Shown: positions 1-9,160, counted from the first letter of the stretch. The stretch is DNA of 64,000 bases from Symbiodinium natans (GCA_905221605.1 CAJNDS010002524.1:1-64000), one strand, 5' to 3'. A program made the numbers and translations. The notes: generated from the sequence alone by a model not told the origin.

Positions 1-226
1 GTGTGGGTGGCCTGTTCCTCCACGGAAAAGCTGCCGGGGCCTACCCCCCCCCCCCGCCCCCTCCCCCCCGCGTTTTGGGGGGTAAGGAAGGAAAGAGGGA
101 GGTTTTCACCTCCAGAAACCCATCCAACACGCCGCCAGGGTCGGCGGACTCTAAACCCTAAACCCTGGAAAGCCCTAAACCCCAAAACCTAAAACCTCCT
201 ACCCCTAAACCCTACCTCTGCCCTAG

Positions 227-326
227 GCTTCCGGGCGCTGGACGTGGGCTCTTTGCGCGGGAGAGACTGGCGAAGAGGGCGGTGCTCCCACCATACAAGG
301 CCTTTCTGAAACGGTTCTCAAACATG
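227..326 (+). CDS. SET-domain protein, N-terminal SET exon (partial)
   Basis: One open frame reads GRGLFARERLAKRAVLPPY. This fits the opening of a SET domain (G-x-G-L-F-A, then an acidic/basic stretch ending in a Tyr), the methyltransferase fold that modifies lysines on histones and other proteins. The 5' edge follows CCCTAG (AG acceptor), and the 3' end lies at a GT inside the sequence leading into a TTTAGGG tract. The middle of the SET fold is not found here. The C-terminal SET part lies about 3 kb downstream on the same strand, so one gene with long introns is likely but not proven. Confidence 0.5.
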
Positions 327-334
327 GTGGTTTA

Positions 335-951
335 GGGTTTAGGGTTTATGGTTTTTTGGGGTTTAGGGTTGCTCCATATGATGGCCCCCGCTTTGGGGTA
401 CCCTATTGTCCTTTTTAACAGGCTCCGTACTTCTTTCTTGGGAGCCCAGAAATATTGAGAAGCCCCGCACCATATGGTAATAGGAAACACCAAAAGGGTG
501 ACCAGTTTTTGGGGTCCTTACAAAGGGGATCAGAGTATAGGGCTCACATAGACTGGAATTTGGGTTTTGTGTTTAGGGAAACCCCCGATTTGGGGAAATG
601 CCCATTTAGGGTTCCGGGTAGGGGCTCGGAGCGGAGTGAGGGGGGAGGAGGTACAATCAGGGTAGGAATAGTTACTAAGAGTGTTCCCTTCTGGTTCCTT
701 TATAGTTATACTGTGATAACCCCCAAGACACTTAGTCTAGTCATTGAGGCCCCTAGATCATTCTGTTCATTGGGATGGTATCATCAGGAAGGTATAAGAA
801 GAGCCCTGAATGCAGTGTTCCGGACCGTGATGATTGGGAAAGAGGATGTTGGGTTAGTCTTTTGTAAGCCTCAACCCTGAAACCTAAACCTAAGCCCCAA
901 ACCAAAACCCAAAACCCAAAACCCTAAACCCAGAACCTAAACCCTAATGCG
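335..951. other. Intron-like stretch with family H-like element
   Basis: A degenerate TTTAGGG tract opens the stretch and CCCTAAA-type repeats close it. Between them about 658-725 resembles one arm of element family H (a GGAATAGTTACTA-type arm followed by TTCCCTT). A 141-codon open frame at 455-880 crosses this repeat and shows no recognisable domain. I treat the stretch as intronic. Confidence 0.35.
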
Positions 952-1200
952 GCCTCTTGCGACTGTCTCGCTGCCTTGGCCGCTTTGGCAGGAAAGCTTG
1001 GCAGCCCAGGGGTACCCCGTTGCCCCGTTTTTTTTGTTTTTTAAATTTTCTGGTTCTTTGGTGACCCTCCTAAAATGTACCCCCCCCCCCCTCCACGAAA
1101 ACTGAGGAAAATGAGGTACTTAAAATGCTAAGATGGTTGCTGCGTTACCAAGAAAGCAAGCCGCGGCCACAGCCTTCTTGGCCCTGAAAGGAAGACGCAG
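952..1200 (+). CDS. Exon pair interrupted by inverted-repeat element A1
   Basis: The two halves (to 997 and from 1158) join in one frame when element A1 and one copy of its GAAAGC duplication are removed, giving LAALAALAGKQAAATAFLAL, an Ala/Leu-rich helix-like peptide. The downstream end is followed by GTCTTG, a usable donor. No domain is recognised. The element edges do not offer an obvious GT-AG pair. Confidence 0.5.
998..1151. mobile_element. Inverted-repeat element A1 (introner-like)
   Basis: Starts TTGGCAGCCC and ends with its near reverse complement GTTACCAA. It is flanked by the perfect 6-bp duplication GAAAGC (992-997 and 1152-1157). Family A recurs at least eight times in this window. 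There is no coding capacity, so it is a MITE-like, non-autonomous element. Confidence 0.8.
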
Positions 1201-1251
1201 GTCTTGAGACGGCGCGGCAAATTCAACCCAGAGTCGTAAACCCATCAGAAA

Positions 1252-1334
1252 AACCCTAAACCCTAAACCCTAAACCCTAAACCCTAAACCCTAAACCCTA
1301 AACCCTAAACCCTAAACCCTAAACCCTAAACCCT
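1252..1334. repeat. Telomere-like CCCTAAA array
   Basis: About twelve near-perfect CCCTAAA units lie between two candidate exons, inside an apparent intron. The internal location and flanking exons argue against a chromosome end. Confidence 0.9.
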
Positions 1335-1340
1335 TGACAG

Positions 1341-1395
1341 GGCCAGCTGCAGAACATCCAAGCGGTGACTCGCACCTCTGATGCACGTCGTGCAG
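1341..1395 (+). CDS. Short candidate exon
   Basis: Open frame LQNIQAVTRTSDARRA after TTGACAG at the end of a CCCTAAA array. Function unknown; it may belong to the same gene as the exon at 952-1200. Confidence 0.35.
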
Positions 1396-1934
1396 GAGCC
1401 TAAATTGCCACCCGCGGGTTAGGCCGGGGGCTTGCATTCCCCTGTTGTTTTAGAGCCAGGTTCCCCTGTATGCAGAAAGAAAGCTTACCCTTTTTTTTTT
1501 CGCCCTCTAGGACCCGGCAACATAAAGGCTTTAAGGGGTTTAGGGCTGAGGGCGAGGGGGGAGGGGGGGGGGGAGGTGGCCCATTATCTTGTGCAGGAGT
1601 GCAAGCCACGGCAACAGTTCTCGTCACATGCACTGCTTCGCATCGCCTCGTGGTTTCGGGAGTTTTCTTGGGCTTTCAGGACATGTCAGATGATTCCATT
1701 GGGATGGGGTGGGGTGCAGGGGGGGGGAGGGGGGGGGGGGGGGGGGGGGGGTGATATTGACGTCGGTGCTAAGTATTATCTTACGCAGGAGTGCAAGCAA
1801 CAGTAGCTGTTCTTGCCGCAAACACTGCTTCGCATCCAAGACTATGTGTGGCGACTAGTTATGTGTGGCGATGATAACCGTCATAATCATGATGATGATG
1901 ACGATAACCACGATGATACTGATAGTGGCAAACA

Positions 1935-2024
1935 CCAGGATGGGCTATTAGACCCTATAACCCCTTAAAAAGGCCCTCTATAGGGTTGATTATGGGGATT
2001 ATAAGGCCTAGTAGCCCATCCTGG
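1935..2024. mobile_element. Inverted-repeat element, family W
   Basis: Terminal repeats CCAGGATGGGCTATTAG and CTAGTAGCCCATCCTGG are almost perfect reverse complements about 90 bp apart. A possible CA duplication flanks them. Single copy seen. Confidence 0.75.
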
Positions 2025-2048
2025 CATCTTCGTAAAAAATGCAGTCGC

Positions 2049-2152
2049 TCCTGCGCGGGTTTCTTCGTGGCTTTACAAGTAGACCTGTGCAGAAACCCCC
2101 ACGCTTCGGCGGCCCATCGAGCCACCGGGCGCTCCATGCGCCAGCGCCCAAT
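2049..2152 (+). CDS. Candidate exon between element W and a TTTAGGG tract
   Basis: Open frame containing FFVALQVDLCRNPHASAAHR, running into GTTTAGGG at 2153. Another frame is also open, on the opposite strand. No domain recognised. Confidence 0.3.
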
Positions 2153-2235
2153 GGTTTAGGGTTTAGGGTTTAGGGTTTAGGGTTTAGGGTTTAGGATGGT
2201 TTAGGGTTCTAAGAAGGACCTCCAAATAGTAGTGC

Positions 2236-2342
2236 TTGGTAGCCCAGTGGTACCTTTTCCTTTTTTTGGTTCTGGTTCCCTTAGAAAGTAACCAACCAAA
2301 AACAGGCTGCCCTTAATATAATGTGGTCAATGGGCTGCTAAG
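2236..2342. mobile_element. Inverted-repeat element A2
   Basis: Family A arms TTGGTAGCCCAGTGG and GGGCTGCTAA, with the family's internal TTCCCTT...AACCAACC block. It lies between the candidate exons at 2049-2152 and 2406-2532. Confidence 0.7.
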
Positions 2343-2405
2343 GTAGGATCCCCTTACAGAAAGGTACCCACATCAGCTTGTCAACTGCGTTGTGCAGTGA
2401 GTTGA

Positions 2406-2532
2406 GCTGTTGCTTTCCGTTCGGTGCCTCTTGGTCGGGGGCGTGAGAACGACAAAATCCAGACCCATCCAGACGGAGCGTTGCTAATGTTTGTGCAAGG
2501 AGATGTGGATTTGCCTTCCGTGACTTGCGAAG
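2406..2532 (+). CDS. Candidate exon
   Basis: Long open frame containing KIQTHPDGALLMFVQGDVD and ending TGCGAAG|GTAAAC, a good GT donor that leads into CCCTAAA-type repeats. The peptide has ordinary protein composition. No domain assigned. Confidence 0.5.
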
Positions 2533-2671
2533 GTAAACCCCAAAACCCTAGACCCTACACTCTCAACCTGAAACCCTAAACCCCAAACCCTAAACCCTGT
2601 GCATGTGTTGAAGTACTTACACTCTAAACCCTATACACCTTACACCCGAAACTCGAAGCCCTGGGACCCAG

Positions 2672-2764
2672 GTGGTGGAGCCTACGTTTGGTGTCCGCAA
2701 ACTTCGAGCGGTGGTACTGCGGCAGCTTTCTGCATCCCGGCGCCCTTTTTTCGACTGGGGCCCT
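2672..2764 (+). CDS. Candidate exon
   Basis: Follows CCCAG; open frame VVEPTFGVRKLRAVVLRQL, then an Arg/Phe-rich end before CCCTAAA repeats. Unknown function, probably in the same gene as its + strand neighbours. Confidence 0.4.
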
Positions 2765-2930
2765 GAACCCTAAACGCTAAACCCTAAACCCTAAACCCTG
2801 GGGTTTAGGGCTTTTGTTTGGGGCTCCGCCGGCGGGGGTCCACACAGGACGTGCCTTGGAGCAATAAGCAGCTCTAAGAATTTTAAGTCCTAATTCCCAA
2901 ACCTTCCTTAACCCAGATGGGTTTACGCAA

Positions 2931-3006
2931 GTCCTTGATAGGGATTATAGCACCCCTAAGTATACCCTGTGAATGCAGGACTGTTAGTATAAGGGGGAAC
3001 GTCCCA
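2931..3006. mobile_element. Family C element, partial
   Basis: Carries the family C right arm (GGACTGTTAGTATAAGGGGG followed by AACGTCCC) and an internal TAGGGATTATAG. The left arm is incomplete. Full copies occur near 32144 and 36457. Confidence 0.55.
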
Positions 3007-3360
3007 AATGGTATTGAAAGGTCCGGTAGCTTTGCGTTGCACTGAGCGGAAGGTGCCATGGGAATCACGTGCATCCCGGGCCATCCCTTCTCTTGTTTGG
3101 CGATAGTAGGGATCAAGTCCAATGCGTTTTTTTGTGTGCAAACTCCGTAAGACGATAAGGAGCATACTCTGCATGTTGACGTTTGCAAGTGTAAGGGATT
3201 GGTAGCGGTAGCGGGGGTTCTTGCTGCGCCATGACACCTCAGAGCAACCTGAACATGCTGACCCTGTACCTAGAACTTGTGAACTTGTGAACTAAAGGCA
3301 TGCATCACCAATCGAGGCCTTCATCTCTATTGATGTGCCTAATCGCAAAAGTGCGCTTAG

Positions 3361-3707
3361 GTATGGATGCGGCGGCTGATGACCCCGAGAATCCTGCCCG
3401 GCTCATCAACGCGGCTGCCAACGAAGAGCAGTGCAAGCAGGTCGGGATCAGGAAGGGCACAAGAAGCACAAACCCTGTAGGTCATCGCTTGGAAGCGCTT
3501 TTCGTGAAAAGTGTACAGAGTCTGAGGTGTGCGGCCGGAACCAAGCTGGGCTTTGCTTGTCACTCAGTGCCCTCTCTGTGGGTGATTTCGCCCCTGGAGG
3601 TCAACACGGAGATCTGCCAGCTGGGAAACGTCCTTTATTTCCGCACGCTGCAAGAAGTGCCGGCAGGGACAGAATTGGTGACGGACTATGGTCGGTTGCT
3701 TACTTGA
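3361..3707 (+). CDS. SET-domain protein, C-terminal SET exon(s)
   Basis: The frame reads ENPARLINAAANEEQCKQ, then later GNVLYFRTLQEVPAGTELV followed by TDYG. This matches the end of the SET/PR fold: the R-x-I-N pocket strand, then F-R-x-x-x-x-I/V-x-x-G-T-E-L and a terminal Tyr-Gly that contributes to the active site. Between the two blocks lie 180 bases (3441-3620) that begin GTCGGG and end CCAG, keep phase, and look non-SET; they may be an unspliced intron, although the frame stays open. A stop follows at 3705. The N-terminal SET piece is at 227-326. It most resembles PR/SET proteins in spacing; substrate unknown. Confidence 0.65.
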
Positions 3708-3761
3708 CGCGAGACACAGGTAGCAGCGGCTGATGGATCTAACCTCAGAGATATTCTCCAA

Positions 3762-3822
3762 CCCCTAAACCCTAAACCCTAAACCCTAAGCCCTAAGCCC
3801 TAAACCCTAAACCCTAAACCCA
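3762..3822. repeat. CCCTAAA tract
   Basis: Telomere-like C-strand repeats with CCCTAAG variants, ending in CAATTCAG, which provides the acceptor of the next exon. Confidence 0.85.
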
Positions 3823-3828
3823 ATTCAG

Positions 3829-3916
3829 GCTACAGCTACTGGCCAGACTTCGACTCTTGCCAGCTCGCGACAGCCAATGACCTTATGGCTCGGCTTGAAA
3901 AGAGATCGTCACGATG
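3829..3916 (+). CDS. Candidate exon, possible C-terminal exon
   Basis: Follows TTCAG; open frame YSYWPDFDSCQLATANDLMA ending with a stop at 3914. It could be the last exon of the SET gene just upstream, but no domain supports that. Confidence 0.4.
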
Positions 3917-4080
3917 AAAAGCCTGCGATTCTTGAGGTTTAGGGTTCAGGGTTTAGGGTTTAGGGTTTAGGGTATAGGGTTTCAAGTGTAGGGTTTCGGT
4001 CAGTTCGAAGACGAAATCAGACGCTAGTTTGAGGGCAGGTATCTTCTTTGCCTACGCCGTAAACCCTAACCCTGAGCTTA

Positions 4081-4266
4081 AACCTTGAAGCCACATATAT
4101 CCTCATAGTCCCTAAGATTGCCCGACCGGCATGGCAGTGGGCACTGCTGCACCGGGAGACCCCCGACCTGAAGTTATTGACCAGCTCAGGATTTCATTGT
4201 GGGACTTGGAAGGGCCTAGAGAAGCCGAAAATGCCGGGGAAAAGGGGAATTGTTGGGCCCATTAAC
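4081..4266 (+). CDS. Weak candidate exon
   Basis: Two frames are open (one with ATG at 4131 for 44 codons, one reading WQWALLHRETPDLKLL). No domain; flanked by telomere-like repeats on both sides. Frame undecided. Confidence 0.25.
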
Positions 4267-4388
4267 CCTAAACCCTAAACCCTAAGCCCTAAACCCTAAA
4301 CCCTAAACCCTAAACCCTAAACCCTAAACTCGCTCGTCGCTCTTTTCAAGGCACCTTGGTTCACTCAGGCAACTCTGAGAGTCCTAGG

Positions 4389-4512
4389 GTTGAAGGATCA
4401 GGGGACTTAGAAAGCTGGGTTTTAATTGGGGCAACTATAGATACAATTACTTAGAGAACCCCCAATTAGGGTACTTATAACCCTACTTACTAAGTCCCAT
4501 GATTCCCCAAGT
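4389..4512. mobile_element. Inverted-repeat element B1
   Basis: Arms GGATCAGGGGACTTAG and CTTACTAAGTCCCATGATTC are inverted; the internal block AGGGTACTTATAACCCTACTT is shared with B2 (41565) and B3 (61695). Confidence 0.7.
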
Positions 4513-4659
4513 AGGGTTGAAACTATCGGTTCCTTGTCACGGTGCAAAAAGGCTCCTACTCCAAGAATTCCCAGACGTGACATCAGAAGACCGAAGGGAA
4601 TTCGGTAGTTGCCTTGTATCCCTATATCTACCCTTAAAGGATTATATATGGTAGTCCAC

Positions 4660-4812
4660 CTAAACCCTAAACCCAAACCCTAAACCCTAAACCCTAAACC
4701 CTAAACCCTAAACCCTAAACCCTAAACCCTAAACCCTAAACCCTAAACCCTAAACCCTAAACCCTAAACCCTAAACCCTAAACCCTAAACTAAACCCTAA
4801 ACCCTAAACCCT
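4660..4812. repeat. CCCTAAA array
   Basis: About twenty near-perfect CCCTAAA units with one shortened unit. It is followed directly by a family K arm (GGTACCTAATTCCCGCAT, to 4880). Confidence 0.9.
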
Positions 4813-5019
4813 AGGGGGGGATATGGGATATGATACAAGGTACCTAATTCCCGCATACCCTGCTAAGAACCAGTAAGTGTCTCCAGACCCCTGACGCCTG
4901 CCACCCATACCTCCCCCCCAGAAACCAATATCAACCCCAAGCCCACCCTAAACCCTAAACCCTACACCCTGAGCCTTAAACCCCAAACCTTATATCTTTA
5001 AGTATTATTAAGCCTCAAG

Positions 5020-5215
5020 GTCAGTAGTCGACAAGGCACAAGGCTTCGTCGACAAGGCACAAGGCGTTGACACGGCACAAGGCTTCGTCGACAAGGCAAG
5101 CTTTGCCTTGTCGACGAATGACCTCAAGGTTCAGGACTGAGGCCTTGATGTCATTCGCCAGCAAGGCACAAGGCTTCGCCGACAAGGCACGAGGCTTCGG
5201 CGGCAAGGCACAAGG
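5020..5215. repeat. Minisatellite with GACAAGGCACAAGGCTTCG units
   Basis: Six or so degenerate copies of about 20-24 bp (consensus GACAAGGCACAAGGCTTCG). An inverted piece in the middle (AGGCAAGCTTTGCCTTGTCG) makes a hairpin. No gene called. Confidence 0.75.
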
Positions 5216-5304
5216 CCTCCTCCCCCTTTATGACCCCACCTAGGTCAGGAGACATCCCCCCAAAAAACCTTCGGAAACCGCTCAAACTGAATCACTCCCG
5301 GTCT

Positions 5305-5415
5305 GAGAAAGGCTGGGCAAGGCCCGTTTCTTCGTGGGCAAGGCTCAAATCTTCGTGGGCAAGGCCCGACTCTTCGTGGGGCAAGACCCACATCTTCCTG
5401 GGCAAGGCCCAAATT
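5305..5415 (+). repeat. Minisatellite, about 22-bp GGGCAAGGC-TTCGTG units
   Basis: Five imperfect copies of GGGCAAGGCCCGTTTCTTCGT. In one + frame they read as repeated SSWAR-type heptads, so a small repetitive peptide is possible, but the open frame runs into element L1 and has no other support. Confidence 0.55.
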
Positions 5416-5448
5416 GGCCAAGGCTTGGGGTGCTTTAAGACTGAACCT

Positions 5449-5549
5449 AGTAGTAGAGTAGGTAACCTTGAACCTTTTTGGGGTAGTAGAATCCCCTTGT
5501 AATCCCAAAGGGTCACCTTGAATCCCCCCAGGTGACTGGACAACTAAGG
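5449..5549. mobile_element. Inverted-repeat element L1
   Basis: Begins CCTAGTAGTAGAGTAGGTAA and ends GACTGGACAACTAAGG, imperfect inverted arms. A second copy (L2, 63449) splits the P-loop of the GTPase-like gene. Confidence 0.7.
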
Positions 5550-5731
5550 TATGGAGCCGAAGGTATATGGATTGGGTGGACCTCACATCTTCCTCATGGT
5601 ATGAGATCCACAGGGTGGGTGGGTAGGTGTTCAAACCGAAGTCGCGAGCTGAACCCTAAACCTTAAACCCTAAACCCTAAACCCCAAACCCCAAACCCTA
5701 AACCCTAAACCCTAAACCCTAAACCCCAGCA

Positions 5732-5834
5732 GGCCCTAGGAGCCTTGCTGGAAGCCTGAGCCCCGCACTGTCTGAGGCCGCACCACTGAAGCAATTTGGG
5801 AGACCGGGCCCCTCTCCTCGCGCCTTGCCTTCAG
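5732..5834 (+). CDS. Candidate exon between CCCTAAA and TTTAGGG tracts
   Basis: Follows CCCAGCAG; open frame GPRSLAGSLSPALSEAAPLK with a Pro/Arg-rich end. It is flanked by C-strand repeats upstream and the longest G-strand array of the window downstream. No domain. Confidence 0.4.
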
Positions 5835-6124
5835 GGTTTAGGGTTTAGGGTTTAGGGTTTAGGGTTTAGGGTTTAGGGTTTAGGGTTTAGGGTTTAGGGT
5901 TTAGGGTTTAGGGTTTAGGGTTTAGGGTTTAGGGTTTAGGGTTTAGGGTTTAGGGTTTAGGGTTTAGGGTTTAGGGTTAGGGTTTAGGGTTTAGGGTTTA
6001 GGGTTTAGGGTTTAGGGTTTAGGGTTTAGGGTTTAGGGTTTAGGGTTTAGGGTTTAGGGTTTAGGGTTTAGGGTTTAGGGTTTAGGGTTTAGGGTTTAGG
6101 GTTTAGGGTTTAGGGTTTAGGGTT
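5835..6124. repeat. Longest perfect TTTAGGG array
   Basis: About forty uninterrupted TTTAGGG units apart from one TTAGGG slip near 5977. Both sides carry non-telomeric sequence, so it is interstitial in this assembly. It forms the 5' part of an apparent intron that ends in CCCTAAA repeats and CTGCAG at 6355. Confidence 0.95.
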
Positions 6125-6355
6125 TGGCGCGGGGGGGGGAGTCGGATAGGGCGGGGAAGGCGGATTTTCGATGTTCTCTTTAGTAGGTTTTGTCTTGTTT
6201 GGTGGACGGGAGGGGCTCAACTAGCCAGGCAAGGTCCTCCATGTGAGCAGGAGCTGCTTTGAAGATCATCTGTGGAGTTTGGGCCTAACCCTAAACCTCA
6301 ACCCTAAACCCTAAACCCTAAACCCTATACCCTAAACCCTAAACCCTCACCTGCA

Positions 6356-6438
6356 GGACCAGGTCTCCCACCCCAACCTGAAACCTCGCTCGTTAGATGG
6401 GCAGCATCGTGCCAAAGACCTTCCAAGACCTGAGCCCT
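6356..6438 (+). CDS. Candidate exon
   Basis: Follows CACCTGCAG; open frame DQVSHPNLKPRSLDGQHRAK. Ends close to element K2. No domain. Confidence 0.4.
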
Positions 6439-6443
6439 GATCC

Positions 6444-6534
6444 TACTGGCTCTTAGTAGGGAATAAGGGAAGTATGCACCTTATTTCCCCCTGCACACCC
6501 TGACAGGGGATTCTATTCCCTACTGAGAGCCAGT
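6444..6534. mobile_element. Inverted-repeat element K2
   Basis: Arms ACTGGCTCTTAGTAGGGAAT and ATTCCCTACTGAGAGCCAGT are reverse complements. Other family K copies or arms lie near 4817, 22722, 23137, 23343, 45070 and 51211. Confidence 0.8.
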
Positions 6535-6908
6535 CTGTGGTTGATAGCTGGAGAATACAAGCCTAAAAAGGAGCAATTGCTAGCAATGACGATGATAATA
6601 AGAACATTTGGCAATGCATGTGATAGCAAGACTTAAAGAAAAACACAAAACTGTGAGCAGGAGGGACAAGAGCTGGGTTGTACTGGATCTGGGGTTTCGA
6701 AGGTTTGTTGCGTCGAAGTAGGTGTTGTAGGCTTTGCAGACAGAGCTCCTGCGATGTGTCTTGTCACCTCCTAGACCATGCCAAGGAGGGTTCCCACGAC
6801 GTATGGCCGAGCACTCAGACACCTGTGCCTGGAGTTAGAGATGCACCAGTTTTTAACCCCTAGTGCCTGAGTCCGCAAAAGCCTAAATACTGTTTACCTG
6901 CAGTGCAG

Positions 6909-7001
6909 GATCTCTTCTCCGGGCGTCCAGCCCATCGCAGACGAAGAGGGCTCAGGGAATCACAGGAGGTGCGGCACCGCGTGATTGAGTTTCCTGTGCA
7001 A
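6909..7001 (+). CDS. Candidate basic exon
   Basis: Follows GTGCAG; frame GRPAHRRRRGLRESQEVRHR, then VIEFPVQ, ending before GGTTTAGGG. Arg-rich; function unknown. Confidence 0.45.
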
Positions 7002-7002
7002 G

Positions 7003-8415
7003 GGGTTTAGGGTTGAGGATAGGGCACCCTAAATCGGCAGTTCCACAGGACCTCATTCACACAGATGCACAAGCCAGAGGTTTTTGTCCGAAACGCTGCG
7101 GAAGTGCGTCATGCACAGCGTTTCTGCAGCATCCACACATTTTGCCACAATCTCTTGAGGCAGCGAGCGTTTGCAAGCCTTTATTCTGCAGGCTCCAGAC
7201 AAGCCGCCAGGTCCTATCGTTTGCAGAGACCTTGTCTTGACATTCCTAAGGTATGTACCCACTTTGGACCTAGTCTCTAAGCCCATGTCATCCCCATCTT
7301 TGATTTTCGGTGGCTAATGCCTCGCGAAAGGGCATCGCCCTTTTCCATTGCACCAGCAGAGTGGCATGTGTCGTCATAGACCTTGGACTCTTCGCGGGTT
7401 CCTCTGTGAATCCCGCTGTAGGCATCCATTGAGGACCTGGGTTGTCGAATGTCGATTAGGCGCACCTTTTTTCAAGAAGGGCGGTCGAAATGCGCTTGGT
7501 AGCAACAGGCTTCGCTTCCCAGGACCTCCCAACTCTTCTCTTTTCAGCTTCGGTATGTCAGGTGCCTGGAAGAAACAGATTCGGCTCTCTCAGGGGAAGT
7601 TCGAAAGCCGTTTCCTGCGCCCTGACATCCTCAGCTCAGTACATCAGTTATTCACTAGGGAAACAAAGATGACGTCTTGCTGCAGAGTGCGTGCAGGCCA
7701 CAAACGCCCAAGGGCGGAAGCCGGCCGGAACCCTATAGAACATCTAACCTAAAACCCTATAACCGGTCGAGCTTCCTCCCTGGTCGTGTCCTCTGAGAGT
7801 TTAAGATGAGGGCGTGGCCGGTGCATTTGGTGCACCAGTTGTAGCCAAGCACGGACTGGATTCAGGCCGCGAACATTATTTAGGCCTCGAGGCTTTGAAG
7901 GGCTGTTAATCTTGAGCGTGTGTCAGTCGCACGTGACTCATGGCCGGCATGTGATCCTCTTCGGATGATCGAGGCGTGTGTGCAAGAGAGTTGCAACCAT
8001 GTGCAAACTGCGCAGCTTTCACACTCTACGGTGCAGCCGCTCCACAGCTACAATGCTGCCGGTCATTCCGAAGCGGCTGGCCGTACTGCCTCCATGCAAT
8101 GTCATGTGATCCATATAGCACAAACTCTTAGAAGCCTATTTGCGCGAGCTTGTGGTCCGAGTCCAAACGCATGGACCTTTGCGGCGGCAGGATGTTAGAA
8201 TTCTTTCAACCGCTTGCGACTTCATTGGCGCAGCAGCAACATCCGGCCATTACACAGAATCTTTGTCTGGGGCTTCGTGCCCACCCCAATTCTTTGCATG
8301 GCAGGGCGTATTCGAAGACTGTGGGATCGACCCTTGGAACGGAGACACTTGTTGGGGCCTTTGCATGAACAGGGGGGCCAACTGAACGAGAATGTGGGAT
8401 TTTGGGGGTAGTGGT
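7003..8415. other. Long stretch almost free of telomeric repeats, unassigned
   Basis: Unlike its surroundings this stretch has few TTTAGGG units. Several frames of 60-134 codons are open on + (largest 7348-7752) and one of 116 codons on minus (8250-8600), but none shows a domain I recognise. It could be an eroded older element or exons of fast-evolving proteins. Confidence 0.3.
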
Positions 8416-8426
8416 TTTTTTACTAC

Positions 8427-8629
8427 ATCGGGATTATGTGGGGATGCCAGTCTGTACGTCGTCCGCTGGAGTCCCCAACAGCACAGGAAGGGAGGAAGCC
8501 GCTTCTCCCCTTCGTCTGTGCAGAGCTTCTGTTCCTTTGGGCTGCTCTCATGGAATTCTTCGGCGATACGCCAGATGCCGTGGCTCATGGCAGAAAGCAA
8601 GTTGCAGCACCTGACAAAGGTTACCTAGG
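8427..8629 (+). CDS. Candidate exon
   Basis: Open frame of about 65 codons including FVCAELLFLWAALMEFFGD, ending GACAAAG|GTTACC (GT donor). A minus-strand frame is also open. No domain. Confidence 0.35.
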
Positions 8630-8749
8630 GGTTAAAGCTAGGTGTCAACCGAGCGAAATAAGTAGTTTTGGGGTTCTTGTAGGTCCTAGAGGTTAGTGGT
8701 GGTAATTGTGCACGAGCTGCTGCAGTCGTCCTGTACTTTGCGGGGATGT

Positions 8750-9125
8750 TCTTCGTGCTGTGATTTGCATGCTCATCGTGATGGGTCAGTTGCATGTTTG
8801 GTAGACATGAAAGTTGACGCTGTTCATGGGAAAGTACGGGTTTCATCAGCATCGCGATACCTCGATCCTCACTTGTCATTCATGCGCATTTCGTGAACTT
8901 CTAGGACCGGGAGTAGGCCCTTGTTTCCTTTTTGTTAGGGTTGGGGCTCCCTTGCAATCCCCTTATAAAACCTTTATTCCTAGGTTACTCCCGGGTCTAG
9001 ACTTGCTTTCTGCAGCAGAGTCAACACTGGAGTCCAGACTCGTGGCTTTGCCAGTCGCACCCCGGAAGCAAGGTCTGCGAGGCAAACTTTCCACGGCGGC
9101 GATCAAGTTGTGGCTTGTGGAATGG
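8750..9125 (+). CDS. Exon pair split by element E1
   Basis: The upstream half ends CGTGAACTTCTAG and the downstream half starts at 9001. Removing 96 bases (8905-9000) joins CAFRELL to DLLSAAESTLESRLVALP in one frame, continuing to KLWLVEWG before TTTAGGG repeats. The frame also stays open through the element because its length is a multiple of three. Function unknown. Confidence 0.5.
8905..9000. mobile_element. Inverted-repeat element E1, GA...AG intron-like
   Basis: Begins GACCGGGAGTAGGCCC and ends TTACTCCCGGGTCTAG, inverted arms (GGGAGTA/TACTCCC). A TCTAG copy lies at each end. Cutting after the left CTAG gives an intron starting GA and ending AG; GA donors are known in dinoflagellates. 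Confidence 0.75.
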
Positions 9126-9160
9126 GGGGTTTAGGATTTCGGGTTTAGGGTTTAGGGATA

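Noticed and set aside
455-880. 141-codon + frame
   Set aside because: Runs through a family H-like element and telomeric repeats; no domain.
1257-1334. CRISPR array
   Set aside because: Repeats are 7-bp telomeric units without spacers, in a eukaryotic context.
5835-6124. True chromosome end
   Set aside because: Unique sequence and exon-like islands lie on both sides, and dozens of similar tracts occur in both orientations.
7013-7286. Overlapping frames on both strands suggesting a small gene
   Set aside because: Three frames of similar length with no start, domain or splice support.
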